Source of the DNA: an uncultured Caulobacter sp.
Lineage (GTDB): Bacteria > Pseudomonadota > Alphaproteobacteria > Caulobacterales > Caulobacteraceae
Length of the DNA stretch: 64,000 bases
Assembly (NCBI GenBank): GCA_913776195.1
Contig: CAJYMH010000017.1
Location: 1 to 64,000 of the forward strand
Reading direction: 5' to 3'
Shown: in pieces, positions 1 through 8,867 of the stretch
How positions within the stretch are numbered: position 1 is the first letter of the stretch
How the letters are laid out: each line of letters opens with the position of its first letter
The notes under the pieces: generated by a model
The model's input: the letters and a program-made list of their open reading frames with translations, nothing else
Databases searched by the model: none
What the model was told of the DNA's origin: nothing
Position numbers and translations under genes: made by a program

Positions 1-312
1 GCCACCCTCAGCCTGCGTCACCGTTTCATCGGTGAGACGACCGTCGACACCCACCTGCTGCCCAAGCGTCTGGGCGCCGCGTTCCCGGACAAGGCGACCC
101 TCACCAACCCGACGATCAAGGCTCAGCACTACTTTGACCTGACAGGCGCTTACGACATCACCGAAGACCTGTCGGTGACCGCAGGCGTGCGCAACCTGTT
201 CGACAAGGACCCGCCGATCGTCGGCTCGTCCGCCCCCGCCAACAACACCTTCTCGGCCACGTACGACGTGGAAGGGCGCGTGTTCTTCGCCAGCGCCACG
301 GCGCGCTTCTGA
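1..312 (+). CDS. TonB-dependent receptor, C-terminal fragment (5' end outside window)
   Basis: The reading frame is open from base 1 to a TGA at 310-312 and gives 103 residues. It contains the segment GVRNLFDKDPP followed by a final beta-strand ending in Phe (FFASATARF). The NLFDK-D-P motif and terminal aromatic residue are typical of the last strands of TonB-dependent outer-membrane receptor barrels. These receptors import iron chelates, cobalamin or oligosaccharides using energy from TonB-ExbB-ExbD. The substrate cannot be told from this fragment. A strong terminator follows. Confidence 0.85.
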   Translation, partial: ATLSLRHRFIGETTVDTHLLPKRLGAAFPDKATLTNPTIKAQHYFDLTGAYDITEDLSVTAGVRNLFDKDPPIVGSSAPANNTFSATYDVEGRVFFASATARF

Positions 313-377
313 CGCGCGTGAACGGATGCGCTGTTCGGCGCGCCCGTTCCTCGCACGACTTTTCGACCTCTCCCCTC

Positions 378-406
378 GGCCGGCGCGCAAGCGTCGGCCT
401 TTTTTT
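378..406 (+). terminator. Rho-independent terminator after TonB-dependent receptor
   Basis: A 9-bp stem (378-386 with 391-399, one G-T wobble) with a GCAA tetraloop is followed by seven T residues. It lies between the receptor stop and the 3' end of the convergent phoA gene. Confidence 0.85.
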
Positions 407-414
407 GGGGGCGA

Positions 415-1824
415 TCAGCGCAGGCTCAACGCATCACGGATCGTGAAGAACAGATCGGTCTGATCGGTCAGCCCCTGCACCCGCTCGGCGTTGGGGCCGA
501 AGGCGGCGATGCGCAACTGCGCGCCGGTATGGTCCTGGGAGCCGGTCTCGGCCGTTCCGTAGTTCACGCCCATAAGCGCGCCTTCTTGTGTGCGCAGGGT
601 CAGGGTCAGGCCGGGCGAGTCGGAGTCCGGTCCGACGATCTGGCTGGTGTGGGCGTGGTCAGCGGTGACGATGACCAGCGTATCGGTTCGGTCCTTGGCG
701 AAGGCGAGGGCTACCTGCACAGCCTCATCCAGATCGACCGTCTCGCCGATCTGGCCGCAGGGGTTGGCGGCGTGATCCTGCTTGTCGATGGAGGCGCCTT
801 CGACCTGCAGGAAGAAGCCCTTCGGATTGGCCTTCAGCAATTCGATCGCCTTTTCGGTCATGGACGCTAGGGTAGGGACGCTGCCGTTGCGCTCAGGATT
901 CACCGCGCAGGTGACGGGCGGCAGCGCTTTTGCGCCGTGATGCATTGCGCGCGGACCGGTCCAGCGCACCGGCATGTGAACCGGCGAGAACAGGCCCAGC
1001 AGCGGCTGCTTCTGATCTGCCGCCTTGACGCTGTCGAGTCCGGCCTTGTCGGTGACCAGGCGGAAGCCGAGGCTCTTGGCTTGATCGGTCAGGCTCTTGC
1101 CTTTCCATTCGCCCGCTGTGGCCGGTTCCGCGAACGCGGTCGCGCCGCCGCCAAGGGAGACATCTGGACGCGCACGCAGCAGTTGTTCGCTGATCGACCC
1201 GATGCCGCCCTTCTCAAGGGCTTGGTCAGGGCAGTTCTTAGTGGCGTCCATCGGGCCGAAGCAGGCGCGCGTCTTCACGTGCGCGTACTGGGCGGCCGGC
1301 GTGGCGTCCTGGATCGCGGCGGTTGAGACCACGCCCGTGGCGAGGCCGGCCTTTTTGGACAGTTCCAGCAGCGTCGCATGCGACCTGCCGCGAATATCGA
1401 CGCCCAGCGCGCCGTTATAGCTTTTCACCCCGGACGCCCAGGCGGTCGCCGAAGCGGCCGAGTCCGTGACGTAGACGGGTTTGCCGGTTGCGGCGTCCAA
1501 CGCGTAGTGGGTGTACTGGCCGGTGATAGGCAAGGCGTCGATGCCTTTGAAATAGCCGCCGGCCCCCATGGCGTAGTTGCGGGCCAGGGTGATCTCGGAA
1601 TCGCCCATGCCGTCGCCGATCAGCAGGATCACGTTGAGAGCCTTGCCCGGGGTGGTGTTCTCCGCCAGGCGCCGCGCGCCGCCGTGATCGCTCAAATCCC
1701 CCTTTGCTTCCCGCGCTATCAGCGGAGCCACGGTTCGCGGGGGCGCGGCTTGAGCGCCAAACGCCGCGAGGCTGCCGGCAAGGATAATGAGCGGCACGCC
1801 GCGCGCGAACGGGAAGTGATACAT
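415..1824 (-). CDS. phoA: Alkaline phosphatase PhoA (E. coli type)
   Basis: 469 residues with an N-terminal signal peptide (hydrophobic core about 8-24, ending in AQA), so the enzyme is periplasmic. It hydrolyses phosphomonoesters to release phosphate. Visible active-site motifs match E. coli PhoA closely: IGDGMGDSE (metal Asp), [10 protein letters not shown] (nucleophile Ser), GVDI (Asp), [12 protein letters not shown] (Asp/Lys/His) and TADHAH plus a later DHTG. Both disulfide pairs are present (Cys in TRACFG/NCPD and in VTCAVN/NPCGQ). The E. coli-like Asp-Lys-His layout suggests a Zn2-Mg enzyme. A GAGGCG ribosome site precedes the start and a candidate Pho box lies upstream. Confidence 0.96.
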   Translation of the reverse strand: MYHFPFARGVPLIILAGSLAAFGAQAAPPRTVAPLIAREAKGDLSDHGGARRLAENTTPGKALNVILLIGDGMGDSEITLARNYAMGAGGYFKGIDALPITGQYTHYALDAATGKPVYVTDSAASATAWASGVKSYNGALGVDIRGRSHATLLELSKKAGLATGVVSTAAIQDATPAAQYAHVKTRACFGPMDATKNCPDQALEKGGIGSISEQLLRARPDVSLGGGATAFAEPATAGEWKGKSLTDQAKSLGFRLVTDKAGLDSVKAADQKQPLLGLFSPVHMPVRWTGPRAMHHGAKALPPVTCAVNPERNGSVPTLASMTEKAIELLKANPKGFFLQVEGASIDKQDHAANPCGQIGETVDLDEAVQVALAFAKDRTDTLVIVTADHAHTSQIVGPDSDSPGLTLTLRTQEGALMGVNYGTAETGSQDHTGAQLRIAAFGPNAERVQGLTDQTDLFFTIRDALSLR

Positions 1825-1854
1825 TATATCGCCTCTAAGTTTGGCGACGGCTTT

Positions 1855-1872
1855 AGACGGATTGCACGACAG
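1855..1872 (-). promoter_or_regulatory. Candidate Pho box upstream of phoA
   Basis: Read on the minus strand this is CTGTCGT-GCAA-TCCGTCT. It is an imperfect pair of 7-bp direct repeats spaced by 4 bp, as in PhoB sites (consensus CTGTCAT/C). It lies 31-48 bp upstream of the phoA start. The second repeat is degenerate, so this is a suggestion only. Confidence 0.4.
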
Positions 1873-2010
1873 CTACGTGACCGGGCGCTGCCCGAGCGTT
1901 GAAAATTCTTCAGCCAGCGGTAAGGCCGCCGAACGCTCGCTGCGACACGCGACCAGCGTTCACTAATCCGCCATCGCTGCTTCACGATACCGCGTTGAGG
2001 CGATGCGAAA

Positions 2011-3381
2011 ATGGCCATCATGGAACAGTTGGCGATCCGCCTGCGCCTGGCCTTTATCGATCCCGGCTTGCGTAAGGCCCCGTTCCTTTTGGAGTTGCGC
2101 AACTGGTTGGCTCCCGATGTGGAGAGTCTCTACTGGTCGCGACGACGCGTCGTTCGCAGCTACATGCGCAACGCCGGCGTGGCGATGCATCCTCGCGCCC
2201 AGACCCCCAAGTCCGAGTTCGACATTGATGACGCCGAACTGCGTCGCGCCATCGGGGAAAAGGAACTGGCCCTGCGACCCGAAAAGGCGCTTCGCAAGGC
2301 GCGCGGCGTGCTCGCCGAACTGGCGGCCTTTCTGGACGACGAGAAGGTCGGGGCGATCTTCGTCTGGAACGGCTCCAACCTGCGGGGAGCCTTGGCCATC
2401 TACTTGGCGCGCCAGCGTCGCATACCTGTGATCCATGCCGAGCATGGCTATCTTCCCGACACCACTCAGCTTGATCTGGAAGGCGTCAACGGCGCGTCGT
2501 CCATGAGCCGGCTGGCGCATGCGGGCGCCGCCTACATGCCCTATGACGACGGACTGGACACGGGTCTGGACGCGGAGATCGCACGCTTCAGATCGGGCGA
2601 GAGGACGCGCGACGTCAATCCGCTGCCGCCGCCAGACTTGAGGCGGAACCTGTACGCTCGTCTCGTGAGCCGCGTCAGCTTCTGGGCCGAACGGCGCGCG
2701 TTGCCCTTCATCAACCGGCTGAGCGTTCCGACCACCCCAGCGCGTAAGGTGCCTGAGCGGTATGTCGTGCTGCCGTTTCAGGTGCGCAGCGACTCGCAAA
2801 TGGTGCTGCACTCGCCGCTATACGGCGACGACTTTGAAGCCTTGGTCCGTGATCTGGATGACGCCTTGAGCCGCATCGATCCGGATTTGCGCCTGGTGGC
2901 GAAGTTCCACCCCTATGAACTGCCGCTCGTGCAACGAGCCTACGGTCACCTGCCGAAACGCTATCCACGCGTCTGCTTTGTCAGCGCTGCGCCGATGAAC
3001 CAGTTGCTGGCGACAGCCTCGGCGGTCGTCACCATCAATTCGACGGTCGGCTTCGAGGCGCTGATCCTCGACAAGCCCGTGGTGGCGTTAGGGCGCAATT
3101 TCTACACAGCGCCAGGCATTGTCGAATGCCCACGGAGCCGGGACGATCTCGAAGCCGCCGTGCGGCGCGCGCTGACCGTCCCAGTGAACGCCGAACGTCG
3201 CCGCGGCTTCCTACGCTTCGTACGCGCGCATTTTCTCGTGGCGGGCGGCTACCACGATTTCACGCCGCGCAGCCTGCGCAGCGTGGCCACCCGCATCATC
3301 GAACTCCTCACGGTGACACCGACCGTTGTCGATCGAGATCCTCAGACATCCGCGGCCACGGCGTTCATCACCGCGCAGTGA
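2011..3381 (+). CDS. Capsule polysaccharide synthesis-type glycosyltransferase (KpsC/KpsS-like)
   Basis: 456 residues. The central region has IFVWNGSN and PVIHAEHGYLPDT, and the C-terminal half has RLVAKFHPYE, TINSTVGFEALI and KPVVALGRNFY. These match the capsule synthesis family (PF05159), in which KpsC and KpsS add Kdo residues to the lipid anchor of group 2 capsules. There is no signal peptide or membrane segment, so a cytoplasmic or membrane-peripheral enzyme is expected. No other capsule genes are nearby, so the gene is an orphan and its acceptor is unknown. A second ATG at 2020 is possible as the start. Confidence 0.75.
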   Translation: MAIMEQLAIRLRLAFIDPGLRKAPFLLELRNWLAPDVESLYWSRRRVVRSYMRNAGVAMHPRAQTPKSEFDIDDAELRRAIGEKELALRPEKALRKARGVLAELAAFLDDEKVGAIFVWNGSNLRGALAIYLARQRRIPVIHAEHGYLPDTTQLDLEGVNGASSMSRLAHAGAAYMPYDDGLDTGLDAEIARFRSGERTRDVNPLPPPDLRRNLYARLVSRVSFWAERRALPFINRLSVPTTPARKVPERYVVLPFQVRSDSQMVLHSPLYGDDFEALVRDLDDALSRIDPDLRLVAKFHPYELPLVQRAYGHLPKRYPRVCFVSAAPMNQLLATASAVVTINSTVGFEALILDKPVVALGRNFYTAPGIVECPRSRDDLEAAVRRALTVPVNAERRRGFLRFVRAHFLVAGGYHDFTPRSLRSVATRIIELLTVTPTVVDRDPQTSAATAFITAQ

Positions 3382-3550
3382 GGTGTAAGTCTGGCCGCCG
3401 CGCCCTGCATGTCCCGGCGTCTTGCCCAGAACTTGTGACGATGGAGTTTCCCGCAGAAACCCTGGGGCATCGGGCATTTGCATTTCGCCGTCATCCGCGA
3501 ATGTGGCCTTGCAGGCGTTCGGCTGAACCGACGCCAATGTTGAGGCGAGC

Positions 3551-4465
3551 ATGGCGAACTGGACAGCATCAGACATACCCGATCAGCAAGGCCGAACGGT
3601 GGTGGTCACGGGGACAGGCGGTCTTGGATTTGAAGATGCGCGCGCACTGGCGCGCGTGGGGGCCCGGGTCATCATAGCCGGGCGCAATCGCCTGAAAGGC
3701 GCCGAGGCGATCGCCAGAGTTCTGGCGGAGACGCCTGGCGCCCGAGTTTCGTTTGAACAGGTCGATCTGGCTAGTCTCGCCTCCATCGAGAGTTTCGCGA
3801 CGCGGCTTGGCGGCGAGTTGTCCAGCCTGGATGTGCTGATCAACAACGCCGGGGTGATGCGTCCGCCGTCGCGGCTGGAGACTGAAGACGGCTTTGAGCT
3901 GCAGATGGGCACCAACTATCTGGGCCACTTCGCCTTAACCGCCCGCTTGATGCCTCTGCTGACAAAGGCGGACCGTCCCCGTGTGGTCACCTTGTCGAGC
4001 GTAGCGGCGCGCGCGGGCGAGATTGATTTTGATGATCTGAACGCCAAGCGCGACTATCAGCCGATGCCTGTCTACGGCCAATCCAAGCTTGCGTGTCTGA
4101 TGTTCAGCCTGGAGCTTCAAAGGCGCAGCGACGCGGCGGGGTGGGGGCTCGCCGCCATCGCGGCGCACCCTGGCCTCTCCCGCACGGACCTGTTGCATAA
4201 CGCGCCTGGCCGGGCGAGCGCGGTCGGCATGTTGCGCAGCGCTCTATGGTTTCTGTTCCAACCCGCGGCGCAGGGCGCCTTGCCGACCCTTTTCGCCGCC
4301 ACCTCGCCCAACGCCCGGCCTGGCGGGTACTACGGCCCCGATCGGATCAGCGAGACGCGGGGATATCCGACAGCGGCGAAGATCCCCGCGCAGGCTCTCG
4401 ACCGGGACGCCTGCAGGCGTCTCTGGGAGGTGTCCGAAGCATTGACGGGCGTCCGCTTCGGTTAG
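3551..4465 (+). CDS. Short-chain dehydrogenase/reductase (retinol-dehydrogenase-like)
   Basis: 304 residues with a Rossmann fold: TGTGGLGFEDA (nucleotide-binding glycine motif, residues about 16-26), NNAGVM (about 97-102) and the catalytic YGQSK Tyr-Lys pair (about 176-180). The preceding IAGRN segment suggests NADP(H) preference. A GAGGCGAG ribosome site precedes the ATG. The long, RDH11/WWOX-like type is common next to AraC regulators in proteobacteria. Its stop overlaps that of the convergent AraC gene by 4 bp. The substrate is unknown. Confidence 0.88.
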   Translation: MANWTASDIPDQQGRTVVVTGTGGLGFEDARALARVGARVIIAGRNRLKGAEAIARVLAETPGARVSFEQVDLASLASIESFATRLGGELSSLDVLINNAGVMRPPSRLETEDGFELQMGTNYLGHFALTARLMPLLTKADRPRVVTLSSVAARAGEIDFDDLNAKRDYQPMPVYGQSKLACLMFSLELQRRSDAAGWGLAAIAAHPGLSRTDLLHNAPGRASAVGMLRSALWFLFQPAAQGALPTLFAATSPNARPGGYYGPDRISETRGYPTAAKIPAQALDRDACRRLWEVSEALTGVRFG

Positions 4466-5478
4466 CTCGGCGCTTCTGCTGCGTCCGGAACGGCCCGCAA
4501 GTGCGCGGGGATCGCCCGAAGGTTCATCGCGTCGCGCTTGGGAGCGACGCCGAAGGCGCGCGCATATTCGCGGCTGAAATGCGAGGGGCTTTCATAGCCG
4601 ACCTTATAGGCCGCTTCGGTCACATTGGCGGCGTCGGACAGCATGAGGCGGCGCGCTTCCAGTAGGCGAAGCTGCTTCTGGAACTGGATCGGCGACATCG
4701 AGGTCAGAGCCTTGAAGTGCTGATGGTAGGACGAAGGGCTCATTCCGGCGGTCTCGGCCAGATCCTCGACCCGGAGGGTCTCGGCGAAGTTGGCGCGCAG
4801 CTGCATGATGGACTTACAGATACGATCGGTGTGCGACTCCGGGAGGGCCTTCTTGCAGATGTCCCCGCCGTGCGGGCCGCTGAGCAGCCAGTAATAAATT
4901 TCGCGCATCACCGACGGATATAGGACCGGTGCGGCCTGCGGCGTGTCGGCCAGACGCAGAAGCCGCAGGATACAATCGCCCAGCACATCGTCGATGCCGA
5001 CGACGAAGACGCTTGAGGCCGACCGCGCGGACGGCGTCGGCGGGCCCGGCATCTGTTCAAGAACCTCGCGCATGGCCGCGACATCGATATCGATGACGAT
5101 CCCTATGAACGGCTCGTCCGCGCTGGCCTCGACGATCCGGCCTGTGGCCGGCAGCTCCATGCTGACGATAAGGGCCTCCATGGCCCCGTAGTTGAGTGTC
5201 TGCTCACCGAACATGATCTGCTTTCCGCCCTGCAGAACGATGCAGAGCGACGGCTGATAGAGCCTGCGGTTGGCCATGGGCCGATGGAAGGCGCGTAGCA
5301 GGTGAACGCCGACCATGGGCGTTTCGAACAGGTTCTCTCCCCCGCCTTTGGATTCGGCGTAGGCGTTGGCGGTCGCGAGCAGCCTGTCGTGCATGGTCGG
5401 CGCGGCGATCAGACCGAACGGCATGTCGTCGTTCGTAGGAATGGGCAGATTTCTTGCGGTTTCGGACATTCGGATCAT
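4462..5478 (-). CDS. AraC-family transcriptional regulator
   Basis: 338 residues. The N-terminal half matches the AraC_N type (PF06719), with LYQPSLCIVLQGGKQ. The C-terminal region (about 225-325) carries two helix-turn-helix units, including AETAGMSPSSYHQHFK and YESPSHFSREYARAFG. It is transcribed away from the MFS gene at 5532 and converges on the SDR gene, so it is a plausible regulator of one or both. An ATG four codons in (5466) is an alternative start. Confidence 0.9.
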   Translation of the reverse strand: MIRMSETARNLPIPTNDDMPFGLIAAPTMHDRLLATANAYAESKGGGENLFETPMVGVHLLRAFHRPMANRRLYQPSLCIVLQGGKQIMFGEQTLNYGAMEALIVSMELPATGRIVEASADEPFIGIVIDIDVAAMREVLEQMPGPPTPSARSASSVFVVGIDDVLGDCILRLLRLADTPQAAPVLYPSVMREIYYWLLSGPHGGDICKKALPESHTDRICKSIMQLRANFAETLRVEDLAETAGMSPSSYHQHFKALTSMSPIQFQKQLRLLEARRLMLSDAANVTEAAYKVGYESPSHFSREYARAFGVAPKRDAMNLRAIPAHLRAVPDAAEAPS

Positions 5479-5531
5479 TCCAGGGGGCCTCTAGCTTGAT
5501 GGCGCGGACCAAAGCTAGAAGAGTGATCAGG

Positions 5532-6848
5532 ATGGCGGATGTAGTGGTAAGGTCAATCCAAAGGAGAAGTCAATCAAGTTCAATTCTATCGATTGAAGAT
5601 AGTGAATACATGGATGGCTGGCGTGCATTCGCGCTTATGATTGTTCTTTTTCTAGTTAGCGCTCTCTGTCAGATCGATAGAATACTGCCTTTCATTTTAT
5701 CAGAATCGATAAAAGCTGATCTTTCTCTAAGCGATACGCAGATCGGTCTGATCAATGGCGTAGCTTTCGCGGTATGCTATTCGCTGCTTTCTCTCCCCCT
5801 GGCGCGCGCGGCCGATCGCGGATCGCCCCGCGTGGTTTTGGTGCTTTGCGTGCTCATCTGGAGCGCCATGACGGCCTTGGGCGGTCTGGCGGCCAGTTTG
5901 GCCTTTCTTGTCTTCGCGCGGTTTGGGGTCGCCATCGGCGAGGCGGGGGCCGTCCCGGCCGGACATGCCCTGATCGCCCGCCGGATCCGCCCTGAACGCC
6001 GAGGCTTGGCCATAGGCGTCTTCGCCATGGGCATTCCGCTCGGCGCCATGGCGGGCTTCTCACTCGGCGGTCTGGCCAACGACACTGTCGGCTGGCGCGC
6101 CGCCCTGTTCGGCGCCGGCGGCGCTGGGGTCATGATCGCGGCGGCGACCTGGTTCGGGGCCGGGCCCACCCCGCCCCTGAAACGCGTCGCGACGGCGGCG
6201 GAGCCATTTATGCGCTCGGCGATGCGGCTGCTCGCGTCTGGTGAATATCGCTGGCTGTTCGCCGCGGCCGTGGCCATGGGCTTCGCCGCCGCGCCCTTCT
6301 ATGCGTTCGCTACGCCGTTCCTGATTCGGACTCACGGCTTCAGCGCCGGTCAGGCGGGTGTCGCCTTCGGGCTTTTGCAGGGCGCGCTCGGCATCCTTGG
6401 CACCGTGCTTGGCGGCCGCGGTTTCGACCGGGCGGTCAGGAGCGGATCGGGCCAGGTCCTGGCGCAGCCGGCCATCCTCTTCATCGCCGCCTCAGCAACG
6501 ACGGCCCTTGGACTGTTCGCGCCTTCAGGATGGCTATCGCTGCTGCTGTTCATCCCGGCCATGCTGTCGTTCTCCTTCATGCTGCCCTGGGCGTTTGGCG
6601 CGGGTCACCTTGTGGCGGGCAGAGGGCGAGAAGCCCTGGCCTCGAGCCTTGGGATGATCGGCTCGGGCCTCCTTGGGCCGGCGCTGGGGCCGCTCCTCGT
6701 CGGCGCAGCGAGCGACGTGGCTAGCGCGGCGGGGATTCCCAATGGTCTGGGTCTGGCCCTGCTCATCGTACCGGTCTCCAGCGTCTTGGCCGGCATGGCT
6801 TGCCTGATCGCCAACAATCGGATCGCCAAGGCGCGCTTCGGCAAATGA
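5532..6848 (+). CDS. MFS transporter (spinster-like)
   Basis: Major facilitator with about 12 membrane segments. The first has SALCQIDR and the loop after TM2 has RAADRGSPR, the family's signature between TM2 and TM3. The segment DLSLSDTQIGLINGVAF resembles spinster-type transporters. The substrate is not predictable. The start is uncertain: in-frame ATGs occur at 5454, 5499, 5532 and 5610. 5532 was chosen for an AGAAGAG site 8 bp upstream; 5610 would already include TM1. The first 150-200 bases are conspicuously AT-rich, unlike the rest of the gene. Confidence 0.85.
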   Translation: MADVVVRSIQRRSQSSSILSIEDSEYMDGWRAFALMIVLFLVSALCQIDRILPFILSESIKADLSLSDTQIGLINGVAFAVCYSLLSLPLARAADRGSPRVVLVLCVLIWSAMTALGGLAASLAFLVFARFGVAIGEAGAVPAGHALIARRIRPERRGLAIGVFAMGIPLGAMAGFSLGGLANDTVGWRAALFGAGGAGVMIAAATWFGAGPTPPLKRVATAAEPFMRSAMRLLASGEYRWLFAAAVAMGFAAAPFYAFATPFLIRTHGFSAGQAGVAFGLLQGALGILGTVLGGRGFDRAVRSGSGQVLAQPAILFIAASATTALGLFAPSGWLSLLLFIPAMLSFSFMLPWAFGAGHLVAGRGREALASSLGMIGSGLLGPALGPLLVGAASDVASAAGIPNGLGLALLIVPVSSVLAGMACLIANNRIAKARFGK

Positions 6849-6911
6849 TGACGGCGCTCGTCCGGCGCTGGATGGGAGTTTCACGAAAGCGGCCATTTTC
6901 GTGTACTCCCT

Positions 6912-8003
6912 GTGCGCACTGAGCTGTCGAAACTCGCCGCCTTAGGGCGTATGGGGCGCCAGATCGGTGCGCAGGCCGCCCCCCAACGTCTTGAGACTAA
7001 AGAAAAAGTGCAGGAATCTCCCCCGTTTCGATTGTCCGTGGCGCCTATGATGGATTGGACCGACCGGCATTGCCGGGCGTTCCATCGCTCGCTGACGCGC
7101 CGGGCGCTGCTCTATACCGAGATGGTGACTACAGGCGCAGTACTGAACGGCGACCGGGACCATCTGCTGGGTTATGACGCGGTCGAACACCCTGTGGCCC
7201 TGCAACTGGGCGGCAGTGATCCGGCCGATCTGGCCGCCGCCGCGCGTATCGGCGAGGACTACGGCTACGATGAGATCAACCTGAATGTCGGCTGCCCCTC
7301 GGACAGGGTGCAGAGCGGCCGGTTCGGCGCCTGTCTGATGCGCGAGCCGCAGCTGGTGGCCGACTGCATGGCCGCCATGGGCGCGGCGGTGAAGGTTCCG
7401 GTGACGGTGAAGTGCCGCATCGGAGTCGATGACCAGGACCCGGCGGAGAGTCTCTTCACCCTGGTCGATCTGTGCGAGCAGGCCGGGGTCACCCACTTCG
7501 TCGTTCACGCCCGCAAGGCCTGGCTCCAGGGCCTGTCGCCCAAGGAAAACCGGGACATCCCGCCGCTGGACTATCCGCTTGTCCATCGCCTGAAGGCTGA
7601 ACGCCCGCGTCTGACCATCGCCATCAACGGCGGCGTGCCGTCGCTGGATGCGGCGCAAGAGCATCTCAACGCCGGCATGGACGGAGTCATGCTCGGCCGG
7701 GCCGCCTATCATGAACCCGGAATTCTGGGCGCGGCGGATGCCCGCATCTTCGGGGGAGGCGAGGTTGTCGATCCCTTCGACGCAGTGGAGGCCTACAAGC
7801 CCTATATCGCCGCCCGACTTGCCGAGGGCGTGAAGCTGTCGTCGATTACCCGGCACATGCTGGGACTCTTCCACGGCCAGTCCGGCGCGCGGACATGGCG
7901 GCGGATCATGACGGTGGAAAGCGTCAAGCCGGGTGCGGGTCTGGAGGTGGTGGACGCCGCCCTGGCCGCCGTGGCGGGGGCGGGCGAGCGCCTTACGGCT
8001 TGA
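6912..8003 (+). CDS. dusA: tRNA-dihydrouridine(20/20a) synthase DusA
   Basis: 363 residues as drawn. It reduces uridine 20 and 20a in the tRNA D-loop with FMN and NADPH. Motifs are APMMDWTDRHCR near the start of the core, INLNVGCPSDRVQSGRFGA with the catalytic Cys, VKCRIGVDD, HARKAWLQGLSPKENR and INGGV/GVMLGRAAY for flavin binding. The KAWLQGLSPKENR segment is characteristic of the DusA subgroup. The homologous core begins around residue 40, so the true start may be an in-frame GTG at 7008. The 3' end overlaps the convergent protease gene by 11 bp. Confidence 0.94.
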   Translation: MRTELSKLAALGRMGRQIGAQAAPQRLETKEKVQESPPFRLSVAPMMDWTDRHCRAFHRSLTRRALLYTEMVTTGAVLNGDRDHLLGYDAVEHPVALQLGGSDPADLAAAARIGEDYGYDEINLNVGCPSDRVQSGRFGACLMREPQLVADCMAAMGAAVKVPVTVKCRIGVDDQDPAESLFTLVDLCEQAGVTHFVVHARKAWLQGLSPKENRDIPPLDYPLVHRLKAERPRLTIAINGGVPSLDAAQEHLNAGMDGVMLGRAAYHEPGILGAADARIFGGGEVVDPFDAVEAYKPYIAARLAEGVKLSSITRHMLGLFHGQSGARTWRRIMTVESVKPGAGLEVVDAALAAVAGAGERLTA

Positions 8004-8490
8004 GGATCAGGGCCTGCGGCGTCGCCTCGAAGCCCGACAGCCTGCCCAGATAGCTCATGCCCAGCAGGGACGAGCCGAGCCCGTTCTCGATGACCAGAGC
8101 GTCGACGTCGTTGACCACGGCGCCGGCGATGGACACCTGAGCCAGCTTCACCGCCGCGGCGCGGGTGCGGCCGTCTGCGGTGGCGACGTTGTAGTCATAG
8201 GAAAGCTGCGTTGTGTCGATGCCCAGGCGCTGGGCGTCTGCGCTGGTCAAGGACACGGCGGTGGCGCCAGTATCCACGAGAAAGCGGACCTGGCGGCCGT
8301 TGACGTCGGCCTCGGCCCAGTAGTGGCCGTCCTTGCCCTTGAGCACAGAGGCGCGGTGGCTTTCAGGATTGGCGCCGAGCGTGGCCACCGCGGCCTTGGG
8401 ATCGCGCATCTGATCGACCGAAACCACCGCCTGAGCAGCCCCGAGAGCCGTCAGGGCGCCGATCGCTGCGGTCGCCAAATACTTGAACAT
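7993..8490 (-). CDS. Retropepsin-like aspartic protease (TIGR02281 type), exported
   Basis: 165 residues. The N-terminal hydrophobic stretch (about 5-22) is a signal peptide or anchor. The single catalytic motif VDTGATAVSL (about 73-82) followed by DAQRLGI matches the small proteobacterial clan-AA aspartic proteases. These are single-domain and act as dimers, probably in the periplasm. The physiological substrate is unknown. Confidence 0.85.
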   Translation of the reverse strand: MFKYLATAAIGALTALGAAQAVVSVDQMRDPKAAVATLGANPESHRASVLKGKDGHYWAEADVNGRQVRFLVDTGATAVSLTSADAQRLGIDTTQLSYDYNVATADGRTRAAAVKLAQVSIAGAVVNDVDALVIENGLGSSLLGMSYLGRLSGFEATPQALILKP

Positions 8491-8596
8491 CCAACGCTCC
8501 CTCGCGGCCGCTTCTGCGGCTCAAGTCGGCGGATGCTAGTCGGACAGCGGTTTGCAACCCGTGAACGAGGCGTTGCCGAGACCTTAACGAAGGGGG

Positions 8597-8806
8597 TTAA
8601 GCAAAGCCCAGCTTCTCGGGCGCGATCCGGCTCCGTCGGGCGGGCAGTTCGGCCATGATCGCGGAGCGTTCGTCCTCGCCCAATCGGCTCCACTGGGCGA
8701 TCTCCGGCAGGGTGCGATGGCAGCCCAGGCAAAGGCCGCTTTCACCATCGACGGCGCAGACCTTGATGCAGGGCGTGACGATCGGGCGGGGCGGGGCGGC
8801 GTTCAC
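8597..8806 (-). CDS. DUF1289 family small cysteine-rich protein
   Basis: 69 residues with the family pattern TPCIKVCAVD and CLGCHRTLPEIAQW, giving four cysteines as two C-x(2-3)-C pairs that could bind a metal or Fe-S cluster. The family is widespread in proteobacteria and its role is not established. Confidence 0.88.
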   Translation of the reverse strand: MNAAPPRPIVTPCIKVCAVDGESGLCLGCHRTLPEIAQWSRLGEDERSAIMAELPARRSRIAPEKLGFA

Positions 8807-8867
8807 GGCGACTATCTGACCTCGCCAGGAGCGGACTGCAAGTTTGCTTCAAGCGGCGGCTCGCCCT

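Noticed and set aside
8581..8599. TTAA-N9-TTAA resembling a CtrA box
   Set aside because: CtrA sites use N7 spacing, and this lies at the 3' end of the DUF1289 gene rather than at a promoter.
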